Part shown: piece by piece, positions 33,699-41,811 of the stretch
Numbering within the stretch: position 1 is the first letter of the stretch
Layout of the letters: each line of letters opens with the position of its first letter
Source of the DNA: Cytophagales bacterium Alg240-R148
GTDB lineage: Bacteria; Bacteroidota; Bacteroidia; Cytophagales; Cyclobacteriaceae
DNA: 64,000 nucleotides
Assembly: GCA_900537185.1 (NCBI GenBank)
Contig: LS999829.1
Span: 559,866-623,865 of the forward strand
Reading direction: 5' to 3'
Notes under the pieces: generated by a model
What the model was told of the DNA's origin: nothing
What the model saw: only the letters and a program-made list of their open reading frames with translations
The model's database searches: none
Program-made: the position numbers and the translations under genes

Positions 33699-36600
33699 TT
33701 AAAACTCATATGTGTTATCGGTAAATACCTTATCTGGTCTAGTACCATATGGGTCAATACCCACCATTTTTGGTTTTTTGTCTACTATAATTTTAACTGT
33801 TTTTGTATTTGAATCCATAACATGGGCTTGGTAGTAAATTACATCTTTGTCCTCGTCTGATTGGGGGTCATTTGTAAACAAACCAATGTATATAGGTTCA
33901 TTAATTTCTATTTTCTTCGAGCTACCATCTTCTTGTACTTCTTCTCTGCTTGAGTTGAATTGCATTTCGACTACAAAACGGCCTCCTTCCAATGGTTTAA
34001 TAGAAGCAGTTTCTATTGACAAATCATACAAAATAACCCTTTTGAGCCAATCGTCCATTAATATTTGTTGTTGGACATCTGCCTCTTCCTTCAATTCCTT
34101 GATTAAATCCAAGGAGGTGGCTGTCATTTCGGGTTGGTCTCTGAATTTTTTGGTGAAATCAAAAAGGGCCTGATTAACTTTTTTCTCGCCAATTAAATCT
34201 TTTATAGAAGCCAAAGACAACAAGCTTTTACCATAACCCAAATAAGACTCATCCTCCATTAAATAAATTGGTGGTTCCGGGCCATCGGCATAGGCTCTAC
34301 CGCTAAAATACCGTTGGTGCGCTGTCCGATTTAATTGCCATTGAGACTTCTTTCCGTACATTTTATCCATTACTACCAATTCTGTGTACTTGGCAAGCCC
34401 TTCTATTATCAACAGTGCTCCTTCTGTGGAAGCCGGAGACATAATACACCCCCACCACTGGTGGGCTACCTCGTGAATGGTGCGTTTGGCAACTAAATCA
34501 AAATGAGGAGACTTGGATACATCAATCAAATACAAATTATTTTCAACCATGCTGATATTACCTACGTGTGCTGCCCCTCCAAACCCCCAATGCCCTGGAA
34601 CTTCAGAAATTCTTAATTCTTTATAAGGGTAATATCCAAAATTCTTGCTGCAATACGCCAAGGCCTCGCTGCCGCTGTTTTCGATTACATCAATGTTAAA
34701 TCCATGTTCCTTTTTAAAATATTGAATTAGATCGACAGAATTGGCTTTTTTGTTTCGCACTTCATATGCAGCCGAAAAATAGGCCAGTCTGGGCACGGCA
34801 ATTCCAGGAACTTTGTATTGGAAGTAATTCCTCCCCTGTTCCGTCCACGAATCTATGAGGTTGCCACTTCCTATAGCAATTTGACCATTTTCCGTTGAAA
34901 CTATTGTCTCATAACTTGCTTTGCTTAACCCTGCATCAAAATCGTGCATGTGGCTTTCTGAAATTGTCTCCTCCTCTTTTTTTGGAAGCCCGCGTTTCGC
35001 TCTTTCCATATTATCCATTATTTCAACTCCTGATCTATAAACAAGACTTGGCTCGAAGGCCTCATGCATTAAATAACTTCCATTGTTTACAATGTCTGTG
35101 GCCGTTTCATACCCATCCAAAGATTTAGTTAGGGCATATCCATACCCAATACTTTTGCCTGGAAGTACAGGTTTTTTAATTTCAAAAAGGTAAACACCTA
35201 AAAGATCGTTTTCTTCTAACAAAGTGGCTCCTTCTAACCAAATTGTATCCAAAGCAATTTTCTCCGTTACCATCACGGTAGCAATAGGTTCTTCACTGTT
35301 ATTTTTCAACTGGTAATTCGCTGAAATTTTAACGGTACTGGTAGATGGAAAAAGAGCCACTTGGGTTTTCATTTTATCAAAATGCAACCGAGCGATATCG
35401 TCGTATTGTTCGTACAACTTTTCATAGGATTCTTTTTCATCCAAAACATCCGAGGCTGTTTTGTAGTCCATTAAAATGTTTCTATTGTAATAAACAATTG
35501 ATCCCATGCCGGCAAATCCCAACAAGGCCACCAACAGTACCGTTATTTGTTCTTTTTTCCACGATCCCATCAATTGATGCAGCTTTTCTTTGTATCCAGT
35601 GAGCATGCCCCTTTGCCACAACTTAAAAGATATTAACACCATCACTGCTCCCATAGAAAACCAGTACACAACCATATGGTGGGTCATTTTAGCTAAACCT
35701 GAAAAACCAGCCATGTTGGTAAATTCAGGGACTGGAATATACCCCAATTTTAGCATTGGGTGTTCAATTCCAATATAAGAAGAGAGCGATCCTCCTAAAA
35801 AAAATATGGTTAAAGTAGTTATGCCCATCCCCAAGTATTTATTATTGACTATACTTTGAACAAACACGGCATAAAAACAATAGAACAACATGGACGCCCC
35901 TTGGAAATAATACAATGCAGCATACTGGTTCCAGTCCGGCTGAATTCTGCCATCCACCAACTGGAACAGAACTGCCAAAAATATGGCCAACGTAATCAGT
36001 ACCATGGGCAGCAAGGCCACGGTAATTACCTTACTAAAAAAGAAAAAACGATTGGACACCGGTAAAACATCTACCATTCCATTAATTTTCAATCCCCTTT
36101 CTTTCCAAACTATTTCACCGCTGTAAAATACAATGAGCATCAATGAGAATATTGGCAACGGTTCTGAAAAAAGCTCAATTAATAAGTTTGTAAATGGATA
36201 CCAACTATCGTTGTAAGTACCTCCCTCGTATATTCTGGAATACATTTCCATAAATACTATTACCAACCAAAAACTATTGATAGCCAAAAAAGGCAAACTC
36301 TTCAAAACATTCCTACATTCCAACCTCAACAACCGGAAGCCACTGAGCCATTTTTGTTGCAGATTGAAAGTAGTTTCCACTGCAAAGTACTGCCTATTGC
36401 TTTGATTTTTAGTTTCAATTGTCTTCTTGTTCCCTTTTGTTTTGGATACTTTAAAGGTAAATCTCCAATAGCCAAGCCCTAAAACCAAAAATGAAAAGAC
36501 CATCCACCCCACTCTATTCCACAATAAAAAGCCTCCCAAATGAAGAGACAGATTGTTTTTTTCAAAAGCAGTCCAATACATAGTTTGTTCATGAAAAGCT

Positions 36601-37256
36601 GAAAGACCAAGGGGGTCTAGAAGGGCTGCCAGTTGCATGGACTCAGGAGATGCAGGAACGGAGCTGGCCATTATTGGTGAGTTTAAAAACGCCGAACACA
36701 ATAAGTAAAGCACATAAATTAAGATAGCCGTGGCATAAACGGCCATGTTGTTTTTAGTCCAAACCCCTACAGTATATAGGATGGCTGAACAAATAAACAC
36801 ATTTGGAAGCACCAACAAACTCCAATTCCAAAAATAAGGAAACAGGCTAAAATGGGTTAATTTTGCAGGGTCTATTCCAGGAAATAATGTTCCTAAGAAA
36901 AAGCCAGGCAGGATAAAACTGTATACGAGCAAGCTAAAAACAAAGACCCCGATAAACCTGGATATAAAGAACTGATTTTTATTAATGGAAGTAGAATAGA
37001 TAATCTCTTCAAACCCTTGTTGTTTGTCTCTTATTGCCCCACTGATTACAAAAAACATAATTATAAATCCCGAGCTCATCGTAAACAGGCCTAAGGTAAA
37101 ACCAATTTGATGGCCCGAATTGATGTATACATTGGCTGGTGCGTACCCTGTACTTCCAACCATAGTCCCTAACAACAAAAACAAAATAGACAACAATACA
37201 AATGCCTTTTGTTTCTTTTGTAGGTGCAGTTCGAATAACAATAAATTCTTAAGCAT
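33699..37256 (-). CDS. ABC transporter permease fused to M1-family aminopeptidase
   Basis: 1185 residues. The first part (to about 610) has about 12 hydrophobic segments, an ABC-2-type permease. The rest is a large soluble domain with the gluzincin zinc site HEVAHQWWG (His 928, Glu 929, His 932) and a downstream Glu in TEGALLIIEGLAKY (about 950). A GxMEN exopeptidase motif is not seen in the usual form, so peptidase activity is not assured, though VGNISMVENN near 900 may be its equivalent. It overlaps the ATPase gene by 8 bases and works with it. The fusion is known in Bacteroidota; it may export a substrate and trim it in the periplasm. Confidence 0.88.
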   Translation of the reverse strand: MLKNLLLFELHLQKKQKAFVLLSILFLLLGTMVGSTGYAPANVYINSGHQIGFTLGLFTMSSGFIIMFFVISGAIRDKQQGFEEIIYSTSINKNQFFISRFIGVFVFSLLVYSFILPGFFLGTLFPGIDPAKLTHFSLFPYFWNWSLLVLPNVFICSAILYTVGVWTKNNMAVYATAILIYVLYLLCSAFLNSPIMASSVPASPESMQLAALLDPLGLSAFHEQTMYWTAFEKNNLSLHLGGFLLWNRVGWMVFSFLVLGLGYWRFTFKVSKTKGNKKTIETKNQSNRQYFAVETTFNLQQKWLSGFRLLRLECRNVLKSLPFLAINSFWLVIVFMEMYSRIYEGGTYNDSWYPFTNLLIELFSEPLPIFSLMLIVFYSGEIVWKERGLKINGMVDVLPVSNRFFFFSKVITVALLPMVLITLAIFLAVLFQLVDGRIQPDWNQYAALYYFQGASMLFYCFYAVFVQSIVNNKYLGMGITTLTIFFLGGSLSSYIGIEHPMLKLGYIPVPEFTNMAGFSGLAKMTHHMVVYWFSMGAVMVLISFKLWQRGMLTGYKEKLHQLMGSWKKEQITVLLVALLGFAGMGSIVYYNRNILMDYKTASDVLDEKESYEKLYEQYDDIARLHFDKMKTQVALFPSTSTVKISANYQLKNNSEEPIATVMVTEKIALDTIWLEGATLLEENDLLGVYLFEIKKPVLPGKSIGYGYALTKSLDGYETATDIVNNGSYLMHEAFEPSLVYRSGVEIMDNMERAKRGLPKKEEETISESHMHDFDAGLSKASYETIVSTENGQIAIGSGNLIDSWTEQGRNYFQYKVPGIAVPRLAYFSAAYEVRNKKANSVDLIQYFKKEHGFNIDVIENSGSEALAYCSKNFGYYPYKELRISEVPGHWGFGGAAHVGNISMVENNLYLIDVSKSPHFDLVAKRTIHEVAHQWWGCIMSPASTEGALLIIEGLAKYTELVVMDKMYGKKSQWQLNRTAHQRYFSGRAYADGPEPPIYLMEDESYLGYGKSLLSLASIKDLIGEKKVNQALFDFTKKFRDQPEMTATSLDLIKELKEEADVQQQILMDDWLKRVILYDLSIETASIKPLEGGRFVVEMQFNSSREEVQEDGSSKKIEINEPIYIGLFTNDPQSDEDKDVIYYQAHVMDSNTKTVKIIVDKKPKMVGIDPYGTRPDKVFTDNTYEF

Positions 37257-38142
37257 GGGCAGTTTGGTTTTTATATTGGTTAAGGGCGTTAAAATAAACG
37301 TCTTCTAGAATGGGCTTCACTGCTTTGAATCCTGTTTCAGGTTGGTCCAAGGATAGCACACTAATTTGGGTTTGCCCAGAAATTAATTTAGAGGACAAGA
37401 CTGTGAATGCCTTATCGTAATCATCAAAACTAGACCTTTCAATTGTTTTAGTCCATATTTTTTTATCCAAGGAATCCGTCAATTGTGAAGGCACTCCTTC
37501 CTCTACGATAGTACCTTCAGCTAAAATGGCCATTTTAGAGCACAAATTGTAAACGTCTTCCACTATGTGGGTGGATAAAATCACCACAACATTATCGCCA
37601 ATGGCACTGAGTAAATTTAAAAATCGGTTCCGTTCTTCAGGATCCAATCCGGCAGTTGGTTCGTCCACTATAATTATTTTAGGATCTCCCAACAAAGCTT
37701 GCGCTATACCGAACCGTTGCTTCATTCCTCCAGAAAAAGTATGTACCGACTTTTTGCGGTGCTGGTACAGGTTGGTTTGTTCCAAAAGCAAGCCCACCTG
37801 ATTTTTTCGTGCACCTTTGTTTTGTATGCCCTTTAATACAGCGATGTGGTCCAGTAATTTTTCTGCTGAAATTTTTGGATACACCCCAAACTCTTGGGGC
37901 AAATACCCCAACTGGGTTCTAATCATTTGAGGCGTTTGTGCAATATCGGTACCATTAAACAATACCGATCCTTGTGTTGGGTTTTGTAATGTTGCAATGG
38001 TGCGCATTAAAGTCGATTTTCCTGCGCCATTGGCTCCCAGAAGCCCATACATGCCATTGCCGATTTCTAGGGAGACATGGTTAAGTGCTTTTACTCCATT
38101 GGGATACACCTTTGAAAGTTGTTTGATCTTGAGCGTGTTCAT
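37249..38142 (-). CDS. ABC transporter ATP-binding protein
   Basis: 297 residues. Walker A GANGAGKST is at 36-44, Q-loop near YLPQEFG, signature SGGMKQR near 139, Walker B IIIVDEPTAGLDPEE, then HIVED with the switch His. It is the ATPase of the downstream permease-M1 fusion (8-base overlap) and resembles the CcmA/NatA-type. It is divergent from the second LytS/LytTR pair, which may control it. Confidence 0.95.
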   Translation of the reverse strand: MNTLKIKQLSKVYPNGVKALNHVSLEIGNGMYGLLGANGAGKSTLMRTIATLQNPTQGSVLFNGTDIAQTPQMIRTQLGYLPQEFGVYPKISAEKLLDHIAVLKGIQNKGARKNQVGLLLEQTNLYQHRKKSVHTFSGGMKQRFGIAQALLGDPKIIIVDEPTAGLDPEERNRFLNLLSAIGDNVVVILSTHIVEDVYNLCSKMAILAEGTIVEEGVPSQLTDSLDKKIWTKTIERSSFDDYDKAFTVLSSKLISGQTQISVLSLDQPETGFKAVKPILEDVYFNALNQYKNQTAHA

Positions 38143-38348
38143 TGTGTTGTTGTTTTTTTATTTCTTCAATACTAGAACGCCTTTACCACAGCAACAAAAA
38201 AGAATGACCAACAAGGGCATTTGCTCTCCCATCAAAAGTACAATAGCGTTGAATCACATTGGAAATTAAAAAAGGAGTGTTCGACTCCAAAACAATGCTG
38301 TTGGTACAAAAATTTGTAGTCTTTTGTAGTTATCCCTACCTTCGAAGC

Positions 38349-39479
38349 ATGCAGCATGCAATTAAAAAATACGTTGGGTTCTTTTATGGATTATTAGCAA
38401 CAGTTGCCATTATGGCTTCACTTTATGCCATTGGGTTCATCATTATTAGAGACTTTTACACCTTCGAAGTTGCATTTCTATTTCTTTTTTGGTGGCTGGT
38501 AATTTCCTGGCCTTTTTACAAATGGCACTATATAAAAAAACATAAAAAGCGTTATTCTAAAGCCCTCGTTTTACTGCTTCTGTTGGTAGTTACAATGATA
38601 ACAGACAGCTATTTTGATACGGCAGACAACCCCTTGACAATTTCACTTTTGGTAGTATTTTGGATGGGAGTGGTATACCTAGCTTTTCCTAAATTTTTCT
38701 TAAAATACAAATGGTTCATTCTTATCCCTTATGGTATTTCTACGGCTCATTTCATATATGTGCGTGTATTTTCTGGAGATTTGGAATATTATCTCAACCA
38801 TGAAAAAGGTTTTGCACTCACTTTGTTTATGATTCCCATTCCAATTGTGGTTGTTATTTGGATTTACGAGCAATACAAGTGGCTTCAATCCTTAAAAGAA
38901 GAAAAAGCAAGTACAGAACTGGCGCTACTAAAGTCTCAAATAAACCCACACTTTTTTTTCAACACCCTCAACAACCTCTATGCTTTAACAGTAAAACAAT
39001 CGGAGCAGGCGCCAGCTGTGGTCTTAAAACTTTCAGAAATGATGCGCTATACAATTTATGAAGGCAAAAAAGAGCTGGTAGATTTGAACAAAGAAGTGGA
39101 TTATATGAATAACTTTATTGAGCTGCATAAAATACGGTACCACAGAAATGTAGATATTAGTTTTAATGTGGAAGTAGATGGCAATCCAAGGGTTGCTCCT
39201 TTGTTGTTTATAATACTAATCGAAAATGCCATCAAACACGGGGTCGAAAGCATGTCGGAACATGCTTTTGTTCATATTTCCATGCAAGGCAACGAAAAAG
39301 CAATTAATTTTGAAATCGAAAACAATTACAATCCGTCGGAAAGAAATTCGGAAATTGGAATAGGAATGAATAATTTAAAAAGGCGGTTGGTACATACCTA
39401 CAAAAACGATTATTCACTGGATATAAAAGAAGCTGACCAACTGTACAAAGTTCAACTTACAATACAATTGCATGATTAA
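38349..39479 (+). CDS. LytS-type membrane sensor histidine kinase
   Basis: 376 residues from the ATG at 38349; an earlier ATG (38295) and a TTG (38259) are possible. Five or so membrane helices form the anchor, and the kinase region has INPHFFFNTLNNLYAL with the phospho-His at about 201, then an ILIENAIKHG N box and IGIGMNNLKRRL. It partners the LytTR regulator that overlaps it by 8 bases. It is divergent from the ABC ATPase/permease-peptidase operon. Confidence 0.9.
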   Translation: MQHAIKKYVGFFYGLLATVAIMASLYAIGFIIIRDFYTFEVAFLFLFWWLVISWPFYKWHYIKKHKKRYSKALVLLLLLVVTMITDSYFDTADNPLTISLLVVFWMGVVYLAFPKFFLKYKWFILIPYGISTAHFIYVRVFSGDLEYYLNHEKGFALTLFMIPIPIVVVIWIYEQYKWLQSLKEEKASTELALLKSQINPHFFFNTLNNLYALTVKQSEQAPAVVLKLSEMMRYTIYEGKKELVDLNKEVDYMNNFIELHKIRYHRNVDISFNVEVDGNPRVAPLLFIILIENAIKHGVESMSEHAFVHISMQGNEKAINFEIENNYNPSERNSEIGIGMNNLKRRLVHTYKNDYSLDIKEADQLYKVQLTIQLHD

Positions 39480-40173
39480 ATACCTCATAGTGGACGATGA
39501 ACCACTAGCCCATGAACTAATTGAAGAGTTTTGTTCTATGTTGCCCCATATGGAACTACAAGCACATTGTTTCAATGCGATGGAGGCCCTTCAATACCTC
39601 AACCAGAACAAGGTGGATTTAATGTTTTTGGATTTGAACATGCCTAAATTAAAAGGTTTCGAGTTTCTAAGAACATTGTCCAATCCACCAAAAGTAATTG
39701 TAACTACTGCCTACCAAGAACATGCATTGGAAGGTTTTGAGCTTAACGTTGTGGACTACTTGTTAAAACCATTCAGTTTTGACAGGCTGGTTAAAGCAAT
39801 AAATAAATCGATGGAGGGACCCCAAAAAACACCTAAGGCCAATGACACCATCAGCCCATCCCCAACCTATCCTTCTTTTTTTGTAAAAGGCGATAAAAAA
39901 TACCACCGCATTGCCGCATCAAAAATTTTATTTATTGAAGCCTATGGCAATTATTCTAAGATATTTTTAGAAGAAGAAATGATTTTAGCCCATGAAAAAA
40001 TATCCCACCTTGAATCGATGTTGCCCGTAGGTAATTTCCTAAGAATTCATAAATCATTTATCGTACACAAAGACAAAATAAGTACCATTGAAGGCAATAG
40101 AATTAAAATTGAGGACCATGCCATACCCATTGGACAGACTTACCGCAATAATGTTAATTCGTTGCTTGGGTGA
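39472..40173 (+). CDS. LytTR-family response regulator
   Basis: 233 residues. Receiver domain: acidic DDE at 8-10, phospho-acceptor Asp at 54 in LMFLDLNMP, conserved Lys in DYLLKPFSF. LytTR domain from about 130: FIEAYGNYSKIFL and FLRIHKSFIVHKDKI. The start overlaps the kinase by 8 bases. It is the likely regulator of the divergent ABC operon. Confidence 0.93.
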   Translation: MIKYLIVDDEPLAHELIEEFCSMLPHMELQAHCFNAMEALQYLNQNKVDLMFLDLNMPKLKGFEFLRTLSNPPKVIVTTAYQEHALEGFELNVVDYLLKPFSFDRLVKAINKSMEGPQKTPKANDTISPSPTYPSFFVKGDKKYHRIAASKILFIEAYGNYSKIFLEEEMILAHEKISHLESMLPVGNFLRIHKSFIVHKDKISTIEGNRIKIEDHAIPIGQTYRNNVNSLLG

Positions 40174-40230
40174 TTTTCAAAAATTATCAAAATAAACCAT
40201 CTCCTACCTGTGCACCATTTTCTCAATATA

Positions 40231-40304
40231 AACCAACGGTTGGTTCACAAACACAAACCATAAGAATAGGCAACAAATCAGTTATAAACTGATTTACCTG
40301 TTGC
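40231..40304. terminator. Two hairpins between convergent genes
   Basis: Hairpin 1: AACCAAC-G-GTTGGTT (40231-40245), 7-base perfect arms with a single-base centre. Hairpin 2: AAATCAGTT-ATA-AACTGATTT (40275-40295), 9-base perfect arms, with an outer GCAAC (40270-40274) / GTTGC (40300-40304) pair and a bulge. They lie between the LytTR gene (plus) and the T9SS cargo gene (minus). No T run follows, so their action as terminators is not sure. Confidence 0.5.
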
Positions 40305-40412
40305 ACAAATTAACTAGGAGTAAACACTTGATGTCACTATTACGGCAAATTTCTACGCTTGTTAAGTTCTGTTAGCCAATCCAAAAAAGTGCTTGGAAAA
40401 GGGAGCCCTTTG

Positions 40413-41783
40413 CTAATGTTGCACAACAAACTTGAACCAACGGCCTTGATTAAAAAGAAAATAAATACCGTTTTTTAAATCACCAGTATCTATACTTCCA
40501 TTCTTCCCAATGGTCTTATGAAAAATTTTACCAGTTAAATTCAAAATTTCTGTTGAAGCTCCAACAGGTTTTCCAGTAACACGTATATATTGATTGGCAG
40601 GAGACGGAAAAACCTGTAATTCATCTGCTGTGTTCTCTAAATTCAATATTATAGTTTCATTTCCTAACTTTGGTGGTTCATCCACTATAACTGTATAAAT
40701 CATTAACCCTATGTCTTTGATTAATACGTTGCCATTTTTTTCAATAAACAAACGCAGGACAACTGGATATGGCCTTATTCTACTAATGCCTGGGTCCGAA
40801 AACACTGTTAAATCTACTTTTGCTTCATAATTTGGACTAATTTCTACGCTTTCATCTTTAATGAACGGTTTTATAGCAGCGTCCGCTATAATTTCATACC
40901 GGAAAGCATCCATTTGGTTCACTGTGAAACGGGTATTAAAACCCAATGTTTGGTTCGCTGTGAGAACTATTTGATCGTCGGTCTTACCCACTTCATTTTC
41001 GACATTAACTGTTAGGTCAAAATCGCCATCTTCTATTAAGATGCAAATATCCCTTATTGTAGAACTGGTATTGACATACTCTCCTTCTATTTCATGGTAC
41101 CCTAATACTTTGACCGCTATGTTATAAAAACCTACCTTGATTCCATTGGTAGTAGAAAAACTCAGTCTGCCCGTAATTCCATTTAGAGTCACCCCATCTA
41201 AAAATTTGTAATTTTCAACTGGTGTTTCTACATCCATCTTAGGCGCCACCATTTCATACCGTAAAATGGTGTTTTTTTCTCCTTCCCCTAAAAAGTAGCT
41301 GCTGTTGTCACCTCCCAAATAGAATTTAAAAACTGGATCATTTAAAAACTTAAGTTTAGGTTCCAAGTTGCCATTGTGGACAAACGTGGTTTCAATATAA
41401 AAAGGAGTATTAACCGAGTTATCCATATTTAAAATTCCTTCTGTTCTGTTTTCCTCAAAGTACGATATGGTATAATTTCCATATGTGTTATAATAATGTT
41501 GTATTTGGAACACATTTTTGGAAATATTTGAATTTGGATACAGTTCTGTTGTAACTACATTATAATAGTCAAGACGTTCGCTATCTCCATCTCCAAAATC
41601 CAACATCCCTCCTCCAAATTCAATACTAGAATCGTCATTGGTATAACAGGTTACAGTAATCATAACACGATACGTAGTATTTGGGACCCTTTCATAAGTA
41701 ATCTCACCTCCTAATATATGCGTGGCTTGGGCAAAAGAAAATGACAAGCAAAAAGTAAAAAATAGCCAACTAAATTTATTCAT
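40413..41783 (-). CDS. T9SS-exported surface protein with type A sorting tail
   Basis: 456 residues from the ATG at 41783 (signal peptide MNKFSWLFFTFCLSFSFAQA; the longer frame would overlap the CHAT gene). The mature N-terminus begins THILGGEITYERV, a start typical of gliding-motility/T9SS cargo. The middle is beta-rich, Ig-like. The last 80 residues (VFPSPANQYIRVTG, then LNLTGKIF, LKNGIYFL, WFKFVVQH) form a type A sorting domain. So it is carried across the outer membrane by T9SS and held at the surface. It follows the CHAT gene at 28 bases. Confidence 0.8.
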   Translation of the reverse strand: MNKFSWLFFTFCLSFSFAQATHILGGEITYERVPNTTYRVMITVTCYTNDDSSIEFGGGMLDFGDGDSERLDYYNVVTTELYPNSNISKNVFQIQHYYNTYGNYTISYFEENRTEGILNMDNSVNTPFYIETTFVHNGNLEPKLKFLNDPVFKFYLGGDNSSYFLGEGEKNTILRYEMVAPKMDVETPVENYKFLDGVTLNGITGRLSFSTTNGIKVGFYNIAVKVLGYHEIEGEYVNTSSTIRDICILIEDGDFDLTVNVENEVGKTDDQIVLTANQTLGFNTRFTVNQMDAFRYEIIADAAIKPFIKDESVEISPNYEAKVDLTVFSDPGISRIRPYPVVLRLFIEKNGNVLIKDIGLMIYTVIVDEPPKLGNETIILNLENTADELQVFPSPANQYIRVTGKPVGASTEILNLTGKIFHKTIGKNGSIDTGDLKNGIYFLFNQGRWFKFVVQH

Positions 41784-41811
41784 ATTTTTAAAATTAAAAC
41801 CAAATGTACTA

